Assembly (NCBI GenBank): GCA_900770265.1
Contig: CAAGJR010000208.1
Location: forward strand, 1 to 17,929
DNA: 17,929 nt
Reading direction: 5' to 3'
Source of the DNA: an uncultured Acidaminococcus sp.
GTDB lineage: Bacteria > Bacillota > Negativicutes > Acidaminococcales > Acidaminococcaceae
The notes beneath the pieces are model-generated. The model was not told where the DNA came from and searched no databases. It saw nothing but the letters and a program-made list of their open reading frames with translations. Both the position numbers and the translations under genes were made by a program. Shown piece after piece: positions 6,991 to 13,831 of the stretch; the stretch's first letter is position 1; the number at the start of each line of letters is the position of its first letter.

Positions 6991-7911
6991 GTGGATACCC
7001 GTCACCTCCAATATATCCTGACCATTGCCCAGAAACAGAATATGACGAAAGCCGCGGAAGAGTTGTTTGTTTCCCAGTCTTCCCTGAGCCAGTACCTGGG
7101 CAAGCTGGAGCAGGAACTGGGGGTGCCCCTGTTCGAACGGACCCGGAACAAGCTGCTGCTGACTCCGGCCGGCGAACGGTATGTGGAAGCGGCCCGGAAG
7201 ATCCTGGACATCGAAAAAGAGACCTATGCAGACATCCGTTCTCTGAACAACCGCAGCCACATCACATTGGGGCTCACGTCCCAGCTGTGCCTGCGGATGC
7301 TGACAGCCATCGTACCGTCGTTCAAGAAAGAATTCCCGGAAGCGACGCTGGAAATCACAGAGGCCAATGTGATTTCGCTGACCCGGCAGCTGCTGGAGGA
7401 AAATATCGATTGTGCGGTCATGGCCGTGCATGATACCACGGCCTTTTCCCAGGATCAGGTGGATATCCTGGGCACGGAGGAAATCTTACTGGCTGTGCCA
7501 AAAAATCATCCTTACTGCAAAAAAAATCCAGGCAATGTGGTTGCCTGGAAGGATATCCAGAAAGAATTGAATGAGGACAATTTCTTGATCTGCCGGAAGG
7601 GCTCCACCCTGCGGGAAGTTACCAATCAACTGTTTTCTGCGCTGCATTTCGACCCCAGCACCATGTGCGAGACCAACAGCATCATCACCACCCGGGCCAT
7701 GGTGGCCATGGGCATCGGGATCACGTTTATCGGCAAATCCTGCAAACAGGATGAAAGCAAGATCCATTATTACCGGCTGGAGCCGCCGCTCACCCGGAAA
7801 TTCGCCCTGATCCGCCGAAAGAACTGGGTGCTGCATACGCCGGAACAAAGGCTGTGTGAGGAAATCAAGAAGTACTTCAAACGGAAAAGCGTCAAAGCGC
7901 TCATGAAATAA
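6991..7911 (+). CDS. LysR-type transcriptional regulator, probable controller of gudD/TRAP operon
   Basis: This 306-residue protein has the LysR layout: an N-terminal winged helix-turn-helix (about 1-60, with TKAAEELFVSQSSLSQ as the recognition helices and LFERTR after them), a linker helix (about 60-90), and a two-lobed effector-binding domain. The start is GTG with AGAGGGA at 6975-6981. It is divergent from gudD across about 208 bases that contain two inverted repeats and a predicted gudD promoter. By the usual logic of divergent LysR genes it likely regulates gudD-dctQ-dctMP and itself; the co-inducer (glucarate or a related acid) is inference. Its DNA-binding half is strikingly like that of the second LysR protein downstream (both begin MDTR, then TKAAE, LE-ELG, AGE-Y-E-AR), suggesting a shared origin. 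A run of eight A residues near 7520 lies within the gene but the frame is intact. Confidence 0.92.
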   Translation: MDTRHLQYILTIAQKQNMTKAAEELFVSQSSLSQYLGKLEQELGVPLFERTRNKLLLTPAGERYVEAARKILDIEKETYADIRSLNNRSHITLGLTSQLCLRMLTAIVPSFKKEFPEATLEITEANVISLTRQLLEENIDCAVMAVHDTTAFSQDQVDILGTEEILLAVPKNHPYCKKNPGNVVAWKDIQKELNEDNFLICRKGSTLREVTNQLFSALHFDPSTMCETNSIITTRAMVAMGIGITFIGKSCKQDESKIHYYRLEPPLTRKFALIRRKNWVLHTPEQRLCEEIKKYFKRKSVKALMK

Positions 7912-7916
7912 AAGAA

Positions 7917-7950
7917 GAAGCACCGCCGTCATGGCGATGCTTCCTTTTTT
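7917..7950. terminator. Bidirectional intrinsic terminator between the two lysR genes
   Basis: GAAGCACCGCC (7917-7927) pairs with GGCGATGCTTC (7933-7943) with one C/A mismatch and a GTCAT loop. A T-run follows on the + strand, and an A-rich stretch precedes it, giving T residues on the - strand. It lies in the 40 bases between two convergent stop codons and so serves both genes. Confidence 0.88.
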
Positions 7951-7951
7951 T

Positions 7952-8881
7952 CTATTTTTCTTTCGCTTTTTCCAGCCAGTATGCTTTGGCGTAGTCGATC
8001 AGGCGCTGGGCAGCCTTGCTCAAAAAAGACCCTTTGGGGTAGCTGACGGCCACGTTCCAATGCAGGGGTTTATCCATGGCATAATAGCGGATCCCTTCAT
8101 GGAAGCCCCGGGTGGTGGATTCGGCTACGATGCCGCAGCAGATCTCCGCCCGGACCATTTCCAGGATGGTGGCCGGGTTGGCCGTGTCGAACAAAATCTG
8201 GGGGACGATTTTCCGGGTGCGGAACAGTTTGTCCAGGATGGGGCGCATGGTGGTCTTTTTCCGCAGGAGGATTAAAGGTTTGTCTTTCAGCGCCTGCAGG
8301 GGAAGGGCAGGGCGGCAGCCTTCCTTTTGGATGATCCAGTCACCGAAATCCCAGCTTTCCGGAGCGGCAATCAGGATTTCTTCCCCGTACAGGTTCTGGT
8401 ATTCGTTGTCATCCCGCTGGCTTTCGAACAGGGTCATGAACCCCAAATCCAGGTCCCCGCTGGTGACCAGTTTCTGCATCTGGAACACATTCATCTCGTA
8501 GGGAATCACTTCCATATTGGGGTATTCCTTGTGGAATGCCGGATACACATGGATGAACATGTCGGGCCCCCGGACCGGGGTCATGCCCACCCGGATGGTG
8601 CCCTTGTAGCCGTGGGTCAGGTCACTGATCCGGCTGTAGGTCTGCTGTTTCACCCGCAGCATCTCCCGGGCTCCCTCCAGATAGATTTCCCCGGCTTTCG
8701 TGGGACCCCAGTTCGTCTTGCTGCGGTTGAACAACGTTGTACCCAGCTCGTGTTCCAGGTGCAGCAGCTGCTGGTTCAGGGCCGACTGGGTCAGGTATAA
8801 TTTTTCGGCGGCTTTGGTGATACTCTTTTCTTCTGCAATTTTCAGGATGTGTTCGATTAATCTGGTGTCCATAAAAAGCAA
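7952..8881 (-). CDS. LysR-type transcriptional regulator, probable controller of tctCBA
   Basis: The LysR fold is clear: helix-turn-helix at about 4-63 (ITKAAEKLYLTQSALNQQ then LFNRSK), a linker helix, and an effector domain with the usual pattern from IRVGMTP near 95. Two starts are possible. The TTG at 8881 has AGGAG five bases upstream. The ATG at 8872 gives the more typical MDTR beginning but leaves 14 bases to the ribosome binding site; I keep the TTG. The gene is divergent from tctC, with two TCTAGA-containing sites in the shared intergenic region, and this makes the tricarboxylate transporter operon its likely target. It is related to the preceding LysR protein. The effector is unknown, but a carboxylate imported by TctCBA is a reasonable inference. 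Confidence 0.92.
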   Translation of the reverse strand: MLFMDTRLIEHILKIAEEKSITKAAEKLYLTQSALNQQLLHLEHELGTTLFNRSKTNWGPTKAGEIYLEGAREMLRVKQQTYSRISDLTHGYKGTIRVGMTPVRGPDMFIHVYPAFHKEYPNMEVIPYEMNVFQMQKLVTSGDLDLGFMTLFESQRDDNEYQNLYGEEILIAAPESWDFGDWIIQKEGCRPALPLQALKDKPLILLRKKTTMRPILDKLFRTRKIVPQILFDTANPATILEMVRAEICCGIVAESTTRGFHEGIRYYAMDKPLHWNVAVSYPKGSFLSKAAQRLIDYAKAYWLEKAKEK

Positions 8882-8894
8882 ATCATCTCCTTAC

Positions 8895-8954
8895 TTCTAG
8901 ATCTAGAAAAATAATTAAGGAAACTATGGTGATTTATTAAGTGTACATCTAGAT
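8895..8954. promoter_or_regulatory. Pair of TCTAGA-type operator sites between lysR and tctC
   Basis: TTCTAGATCTAGAA (8895-8908) is a perfect 14-base palindrome. A related TCTAGAT occurs at 8948-8954, inside the spacer of the predicted tctC promoter. The sites lie at about -75 and -26 from the inferred start of transcription. This resembles the recognition-site/activation-site pair used by LysR-type activators. Confidence 0.5.
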
Positions 8955-8970
8955 TATAGAACAATATAAT
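8942..8970 (+). promoter_or_regulatory. Predicted tctC promoter
   Basis: TGTACA (8942-8947, four of six to the -35 consensus) and a perfect TATAAT (8965-8970) are 17 bases apart. Transcription would start near 8977, leaving a leader of about 90 bases before tctC. The leader holds only a small ATTGC/GCAAT hairpin (9028-9041) and no riboswitch that I recognise. Confidence 0.6.
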
Positions 8971-9066
8971 GAATGTAACAAGCAGATACGGAAAATTTAG
9001 ATAATTATGTATTGCTCCAGTTGTTCGATTGCAAAAGCAATTTCAATATTTCAGGGAGGGAAAGTT

Positions 9067-10068
9067 ATGTTCAAGAAAATGGTATGTGCAGGATTGGCCG
9101 CCATGCTGATGGTTGCTGTTGCTGGATGCGGCGGATCCAAGAGCAAAAGTACAGCTTCCAACGGGAAAGCCAAATGGCCGAAAAACGTAGAAGTCATCGT
9201 GCCTTATGGTGCCGGCGGGGATACGGACTTTAACGCCCGTCTGCTGAGCCAGAAATTGAGCAAGAAACTGGGGACGAACATCGTAGTTTCCAATGTGAAG
9301 GGCAATGGTGGTGCCACCGGGTCCCGGAAGGTCAAGGACGGGAAAAAAGATGGGAGCGTCATCCTGTTCAACCATACTGGATTTGTAGTCAACAAAGCCA
9401 GCGGAGCTTCCGATTTTGGGTTTAATGATTTCGCCTTTGCTTCTATTGTAGGGCTGAACCCCGGGAATGTTATCGTGGTCAACAAGAAACTGGGAGTCAA
9501 TTCCTTGGCTGAATTGAAAGCGTATACGGAACAGCACCCGGATGAATTGAAAATCGCCGTACAGACTGGCGCGACTTCCTACGTTATTGCTTCTCAGCTG
9601 ATTAAACAGGGCTTTAAACTGAAAATGGTGGATGCCGGGGCTGCTGCTTCCCGTCTGACCGCTCTGCTGGGCGGCCATGTGGATGTCATTTTCTCCCCCT
9701 ATGGCGGCGTAAAAGATTATATTGCCAAAGGGGAAATGGTTCCGCTGGCCATGGATGGGGAAAACGATCTGGTCATCCCGGATAAGAACATCAATGTGAA
9801 AACCATCAAGAACCAGGGCTTCGATGCCTATGTTCCGTTCTACTACTTCGTAGCATTCCCGAAGGGTACGGACCAGGCTCTGATCGATTCCTTCAATGCT
9901 GCCGCTAAGGATATCATTGAAAACGATAAAGAATACCAGAGCAAGATTTATGAAATGTACTTCCAGAAACCTGCTTTCTATGCAGGGAAGGATGGGCTGG
10001 CTAAGTATGAGGCCTATGAAAAAGTCCTGAAGGGAATCCAGTTCACTCAGGTTGCCAAGAGCAACTGA
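9067..10068 (+). CDS. tctC: Tripartite tricarboxylate transporter substrate-binding lipoprotein TctC (Bug family)
   Basis: TctC-type proteins capture carboxylates outside the membrane and hand them to TctA/TctB. This 333-residue protein begins with a lipoprotein signal: MFKK, a hydrophobic stretch, then lipobox VAGC with C21 as the lipidated residue. PYGAGGDTD at about 46-54 is the Bug-family ligand loop, and the rest has the expected length and pattern of the two-lobed fold. An in-frame GTA/ATG stretch extends upstream to 9007, but the lipoprotein signal and GGGAGGGAAAG at 9054-9064 fix the start at the ATG of 9067. It is divergent from a LysR gene with a good promoter between them, and is followed by a strong hairpin and then the permease genes. 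The substrate is unknown: citrate-like tricarboxylates or dicarboxylates are typical, though Bug proteins vary widely. Confidence 0.93.
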   Translation: MFKKMVCAGLAAMLMVAVAGCGGSKSKSTASNGKAKWPKNVEVIVPYGAGGDTDFNARLLSQKLSKKLGTNIVVSNVKGNGGATGSRKVKDGKKDGSVILFNHTGFVVNKASGASDFGFNDFAFASIVGLNPGNVIVVNKKLGVNSLAELKAYTEQHPDELKIAVQTGATSYVIASQLIKQGFKLKMVDAGAAASRLTALLGGHVDVIFSPYGGVKDYIAKGEMVPLAMDGENDLVIPDKNINVKTIKNQGFDAYVPFYYFVAFPKGTDQALIDSFNAAAKDIIENDKEYQSKIYEMYFQKPAFYAGKDGLAKYEAYEKVLKGIQFTQVAKSN

Positions 10069-10089
10069 CATACGGATTGAAAACGTATC

Positions 10090-10131
10090 GCTCGATTTGG
10101 CTTCCCATGGGTAGCCAAATCGAGCCTTTTT
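10090..10131 (+). terminator. Intra-operon intrinsic terminator between tctC and tctB
   Basis: GCTCGATTTGGCT (10090-10102) and AGCCAAATCGAGC (10113-10125) form a perfect 13-base stem with a 10-base loop, followed by TTTTT (10127-10131). The tctB ribosome binding site begins right after the T-run. It probably stops most transcripts after tctC, so that binding protein exceeds permease. Confidence 0.85.
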
Positions 10132-10144
10132 GAGAGGTGGAAAT

Positions 10145-10612
10145 ATGGGTACAAGAAAATTAGCGGAATATATCATTGATTTGGTATTGTTCCTGACGGG
10201 GGTGGCACTGGTGCTGGCCGCTCAAACGATTCCGCCGGGTTCTTCCATTGGTATCGGCGGTGATTTTATGCCCAAGGTGTGCAGCAAGCTATGGGTATTT
10301 CTCAGTGTCTGCCTGCTGCTGTGGGAACATTCCACGCCGGATGACCATGTAAAAGGAATCACAGCACATGTAAAAAGCTGGTTTGCTACTTTACTGGCAT
10401 TGACCCTTTATGTGGCGCTGCTGGACCCTCTGGGTTTCATTCTGTCCTCTATCCTTTATATGTTTGCGCAGATGTGCATCTTTGTTCCCAAAGAATATCG
10501 GGATAAAAAACATTATTTGCTGTTTGTGGTTCTTTCCATTATTATTCCGCTGGGCGTTGACGAATTGTTCGAAGAAGTATTTTCCCTGATCCTGCCCGCC
10601 GGTATTCTGTAA
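10145..10612 (+). CDS. tctB: Tripartite tricarboxylate transporter small membrane subunit TctB
   Basis: The 155 residues contain four hydrophobic segments (about 10-28, 45-62, 80-110 in two helices, and 124-142), as expected for TctB. LDPLGFILSSILYMF near 97 is the characteristic family stretch. TctB pairs with the large permease TctA. The ATG at 10145 is preceded by GAGAGGTGG (10132-10140); an in-frame TTG at 10130 would lie inside the upstream terminator and is rejected. It sits between tctC and tctA in the standard order, 15 bases before tctA. Since a strong hairpin separates it from tctC, its expression depends on read-through. Confidence 0.9.
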   Translation: MGTRKLAEYIIDLVLFLTGVALVLAAQTIPPGSSIGIGGDFMPKVCSKLWVFLSVCLLLWEHSTPDDHVKGITAHVKSWFATLLALTLYVALLDPLGFILSSILYMFAQMCIFVPKEYRDKKHYLLFVVLSIIIPLGVDELFEEVFSLILPAGIL

Positions 10613-10627
10613 AAGGAGGTTGCAGAT

Positions 10628-12112
10628 ATGGTTGTTGAAGGGATTTTATCTGTCATGAATCCAACCACCCTCCTGATTATCCTGGTAGGTGTGATTGTAG
10701 GGATTATCTTCGGTTCCATTCCCGGGCTGACTTCTACCATGGCTGTGGCTCTGTGCCTGCCAATTACTTTCGGGATGTCTCCGCTGAACGGGATTGCTAT
10801 GCTGATTGCTTTGTACGTAGGCGGTACATCCGGTGGTCTGATTTCTGCTATTTTATTAAAAATTCCCGGTACGCCTTCTTCAGTAGCAACGACGTTTGAT
10901 GGAGCTCCCATGGCCGAACGGGGCGAAGGGGGCCGTGCCCTGGGCATTGGTATCTTTTATTCCTTCCTGGGGACCATTCTTTCCATGGTGGCGTTATTCT
11001 TCATTGCTCCGCCGCTGGCAAAGGTTGCTTTGAAATTTGGGCCCATTGAGACGTTTTCCATTTGTCTGTTTGCCCTGACCATGATTGCCGCCATGATTTC
11101 GGATAACCCGTTTAAAGCAGTCATGGCCGGTACGTTTGGCGTCGTGATTTCCCTGTTCGGGATTTCGGATGTAACGGGTTCGGCTCGTTTCACCTTTGGC
11201 TTCAGTGAACTGGAAAACGGGTTCTCTCAATTGCCCGTCATGATCGGGTTGTTTGCCACCGGCGAAATCCTGACCAGTGCTGCAGAAGGTATCAAAGCCA
11301 AGGAAGGGACCATCCTGTCCTATAAGATTAAAGGCTTTGGCTTTACTTTCCAGGAATTCAAGGATCACTTCGTTAATTTCATCCGTTCGGCTTTGATTGG
11401 TATCGGTATCGGCATCCTGCCGGGCATCGGCGGTGCTACTTCCAACATTGTAGCCTACAGTGTGGCCAAGCAGCAGAGCAAGCATCCGGAAGAATTCGGT
11501 ACCGGCTGTATGGATGGGATCATTGCTTCGGAAACTTCCAACAACGCGTCCATCGGTGGTGCACTGATTCCTCTGCTGACCCTGGGTATCCCCGGCGATA
11601 CGGTAACGGCCATCATCCTGGGCGGCCTGATGCTCCATGGCATCATCCCCGGTCCGCTGCTGTTCCAGAACAGTGGTGATCTGGTCTATGGCTTGTTTGC
11701 AGCCCTGATGGTTGCCACTATCATGATGCTGGTGGTGGAATATGGGGGTATCCGGGCCTTCGTCAAAGTTCTGGATGTGCCCAAATACATCCTGTTCCCT
11801 GTAATCTTCGTCCTGTGCGTAGTCGGGACCTATGGCACCAACCACAGCATGTTCGATGTTTGGACGTCCCTGGTCTTCGGGGTCATCGGATACTTCATGT
11901 CCAAGTATAAATATCCGCAGGCTCCCCTGATCCTGGGTCTGGTACTGGGCAAAGAAATCGAACAGAACCTGATCCGTGGTATGCAGTATACGGACGGTCA
12001 TTTCCTGCGGTTCTTTGAATCTCCTATCGCAGCTGTATTCCTGGGAATTTCTATTGCTGTCCTTGCCTGGGCAGTGATCAAACAAATCCGGAAAAGATTC
12101 CAGACTGCGTAA
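10628..12112 (+). CDS. tctA: Tripartite tricarboxylate transporter large permease TctA
   Basis: This 494-residue, highly hydrophobic protein is the transport channel of the TTT system, driven by an ion gradient. The two glycine/proline-rich TctA signatures are plain: GSIPGLT near 29 with YVGGTSGG and KIPGTPSS near 63-86, and the second half repeat ILPGIGGATSNIVAY near 263 with LTLGIPGDTVTA near 316. AGGAGGT at 10614-10620 places the start. It is the last gene of tctCBA; a strong terminator follows 18 bases after its stop. Its length is normal for the family and nothing is missing. Substrate specificity is set mainly by TctC and cannot be read from this gene. Confidence 0.95.
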   Translation: MVVEGILSVMNPTTLLIILVGVIVGIIFGSIPGLTSTMAVALCLPITFGMSPLNGIAMLIALYVGGTSGGLISAILLKIPGTPSSVATTFDGAPMAERGEGGRALGIGIFYSFLGTILSMVALFFIAPPLAKVALKFGPIETFSICLFALTMIAAMISDNPFKAVMAGTFGVVISLFGISDVTGSARFTFGFSELENGFSQLPVMIGLFATGEILTSAAEGIKAKEGTILSYKIKGFGFTFQEFKDHFVNFIRSALIGIGIGILPGIGGATSNIVAYSVAKQQSKHPEEFGTGCMDGIIASETSNNASIGGALIPLLTLGIPGDTVTAIILGGLMLHGIIPGPLLFQNSGDLVYGLFAALMVATIMMLVVEYGGIRAFVKVLDVPKYILFPVIFVLCVVGTYGTNHSMFDVWTSLVFGVIGYFMSKYKYPQAPLILGLVLGKEIEQNLIRGMQYTDGHFLRFFESPIAAVFLGISIAVLAWAVIKQIRKRFQTA

Positions 12113-12129
12113 ACGAGTAAGTGTTTTTT

Positions 12130-12164
12130 GGAGGTGTGAAAAGGGATTTCACACCTCCTTTTCT
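12130..12164 (+). terminator. Intrinsic terminator of the tctCBA operon
   Basis: GGAGGTGTGAAA (12130-12141) and TTTCACACCTCC (12147-12158) form a perfect 12-base stem with a 5-base loop. TTTTCTTTT follows. It separates tctA from the lar operon promoter. Confidence 0.92.
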
Positions 12165-12197
12165 TTTCTCTCAGGACAAGGTTTCAACGAACCAGTA

Positions 12198-12206
12198 TGA
12201 TATACT
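12198..12206 (+). promoter_or_regulatory. Extended -10 promoter for the lar operon
   Basis: TGATATACT carries the TGn extension plus TATACT. No good -35 lies 16-18 bases upstream, which is acceptable for an extended -10 promoter. Transcription would start near 12213, leaving a leader of about 38 bases before larE. Confidence 0.5.
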
Positions 12207-12250
12207 TTATAGAAGTAACAGATTACTATAAAATGAAGGGTGGATACCAT

Positions 12251-13069
12251 ATGGAACAGACCGATAAATTGAAAGCCCTGCAGGGCATCCTGCGGGAACT
12301 GGGCAGTGTGGCCGTGGCTTTTTCCGGCGGGGTGGATTCCACGTTCCTGCTGAAGGTGGCCCATGACGAATTGGGGGATCAGGTGGTGGCCGTCACGGCC
12401 CGTTCCTGCTCCTTCCCCAAGCGGGAGCTGAACGAGGCCCGGGCGTTCTGTCAGAAGGAAGGGATCCGCCATGTGGTGGTGGATTCGGAGGAGCTCTCCA
12501 TCCCTGGTTTTTCCCACAATCCGGTGAACCGGTGCTATTTGTGCAAGCATGAACTGTTCGAAAAGATTCTGGACATCGCCAAAGAAAACGGGCTGGCCTA
12601 TGTGGTGGAAGGGTCCAATCTGGACGATGAGGGGGATTACCGCCCCGGGCTCCAGGCCATTGCGGAACTGCACATCCAGAGCCCTCTGCGCCGGGCAGGA
12701 CTGTACAAATCAGAAATCCGGTCCTATTCCAAAGCCCTGGGGCTACCCACCTGGAACAAGCAATCCTTTGCCTGTTTGTCTTCCCGGTTCGTCTATGGGG
12801 AAGAAATCACACCGGAGCGGCTGGGCATGGTGGACCGGGCGGAACAGTTCCTGCTGGACCTGGGCTTCCATCAGCTGCGGGTGCGGATCCATGACGGGAA
12901 CCTGGCCCGGATCGAAGTGGAGCCGTCCCAGCTGCAGAACGTGCTGGACAACCGGGAAGTCATCTTCAGGAAATTGAAGGAAATCGGCTTTGCCTATGTG
13001 ACGTTGGACCTGCAGGGGTACCGGACGGGCAGCATGAACGAAGTGCTGCCGGAAACGGAGAAGGCCTGA
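12251..13069 (+). CDS. larE: Nickel-pincer nucleotide cofactor sulfurtransferase LarE, three-cysteine type
   Basis: LarE activates the carboxylated pyridinium mononucleotide with ATP and puts in the two sulfur atoms that later hold nickel. The 272 residues match the family length. The PP-loop SGGVDS is at 25-30, GSNLDD at 121-126 and ACLSSRF at 174-180. Three cysteines stand in the LarE positions: C95 and C98 (NRCYLCK) and C175. Lactobacillus plantarum LarE has only the last of these and sacrifices its sulfur. Enzymes with all three are reported to carry a [4Fe-4S] cluster and act catalytically, so this one is probably of that type. The ATG at 12251 has AAGGGTGG at 12236-12243; an in-frame ATG at 12197 lies inside the predicted promoter. 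The stop shares one base with the larB start (TGATG). Confidence 0.94.
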   Translation: MEQTDKLKALQGILRELGSVAVAFSGGVDSTFLLKVAHDELGDQVVAVTARSCSFPKRELNEARAFCQKEGIRHVVVDSEELSIPGFSHNPVNRCYLCKHELFEKILDIAKENGLAYVVEGSNLDDEGDYRPGLQAIAELHIQSPLRRAGLYKSEIRSYSKALGLPTWNKQSFACLSSRFVYGEEITPERLGMVDRAEQFLLDLGFHQLRVRIHDGNLARIEVEPSQLQNVLDNREVIFRKLKEIGFAYVTLDLQGYRTGSMNEVLPETEKA

Positions 13070-13830
13070 TGGATACCCGGGAGGTTTTGGAACAGGTCCG
13101 GGCTGGAAAGCTTTCTGTGGAGGAGGCCCAGCGATTGATTGCGCGGCAGCCTTTCGAGGAGCTGGGCTATGCCAAGCTGGACACCCAGCGGCAGCAGCGG
13201 CAGGGCTTCGGCGAAGTGGTGTTCTGCAGCGGCAAGGCCGATGCGCACCTGCTGGCCATTTTCCGGAAGCTGCAGCAGGACCAGCAGGAGGTGCTGGGCA
13301 CCCGGGCCAGCCGGGCGCAGTATGAGCTGGTGCGGCAGGTGTGCCCGGAGGTGGTGTACGATCCCCTGGCCCGGCTGCTGAAGATCGAAAAGAAGAACAA
13401 GCCCCATGTGGGGAATATTGTGGTCTGCACGGCGGGGACGGCGGATGTGCCGGTGGCGGAGGAAGCGGCCCAGACGGCGGAGTTCTTCGGAAGCAAAGTG
13501 GATCGGATCTACGACGTGGGGGTCAGCGGGCTGCATCGCCTGCTGGCCCGGCTGGACCGGCTGCAGCAAGGGAACTGTGTCATTGCCATCGCCGGTATGG
13601 AAGGAGCCCTGGCCAGTGTCATTGGCGGCCTGGTCCGGAATCCGGTGATCGCGGTCCCCACGTCCGTGGGGTATGGGGCCAGCTTCCATGGGCTGGCGGC
13701 CCTTTTGACCATGCTCAATTCCTGCGCCAACGGCATTGCCACGGTGAACATCGACAACGGCTACGGCGCCGGCTATCTGGCGACCCAGATCAATCGGCTG
13801 GCCTTGCAGGAGCCTGCAAAGGAGAAATGA
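13069..13830 (+). CDS. larB: Nicotinate adenine dinucleotide carboxylase/hydrolase LarB
   Basis: LarB carries out the first step of nickel-pincer nucleotide synthesis: it carboxylates the pyridinium ring of nicotinic acid adenine dinucleotide and cleaves off AMP. The 253-residue protein has the helical N-terminal part and then the PurE-like (AIR carboxylase) domain from about 110, with VGNIVVCTAGTAD, the glycine-rich IAGMEGALASVIGGL near 174, and PTSVGYGASFHG near 197. C219 in LNSCANGI corresponds to the catalytic cysteine (C221 in L. plantarum) that forms the covalent pyridine intermediate. Its start overlaps the larE stop by one base, so the two are coupled, and it is followed by larC after one base. 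No unusual feature was seen. Confidence 0.95.
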   Translation: MDTREVLEQVRAGKLSVEEAQRLIARQPFEELGYAKLDTQRQQRQGFGEVVFCSGKADAHLLAIFRKLQQDQQEVLGTRASRAQYELVRQVCPEVVYDPLARLLKIEKKNKPHVGNIVVCTAGTADVPVAEEAAQTAEFFGSKVDRIYDVGVSGLHRLLARLDRLQQGNCVIAIAGMEGALASVIGGLVRNPVIAVPTSVGYGASFHGLAALLTMLNSCANGIATVNIDNGYGAGYLATQINRLALQEPAKEK

Positions 13831-13831
13831 T

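Noticed and set aside
9043..10176. Long - strand open frame opposite tctC
   Set aside because: It crosses the tctC signal sequence, the terminator hairpin and the tctB start, with no domain features.
10994..12085. Long - strand open frame opposite tctA (about 363 codons)
   Set aside because: It is highly polar and lacks family features, while the + strand protein is an unmistakable TctA permease.
12165..12250. Riboswitch upstream of larE
   Set aside because: The leader is only about 38 bases after the predicted transcription start, with no structured aptamer-like elements.
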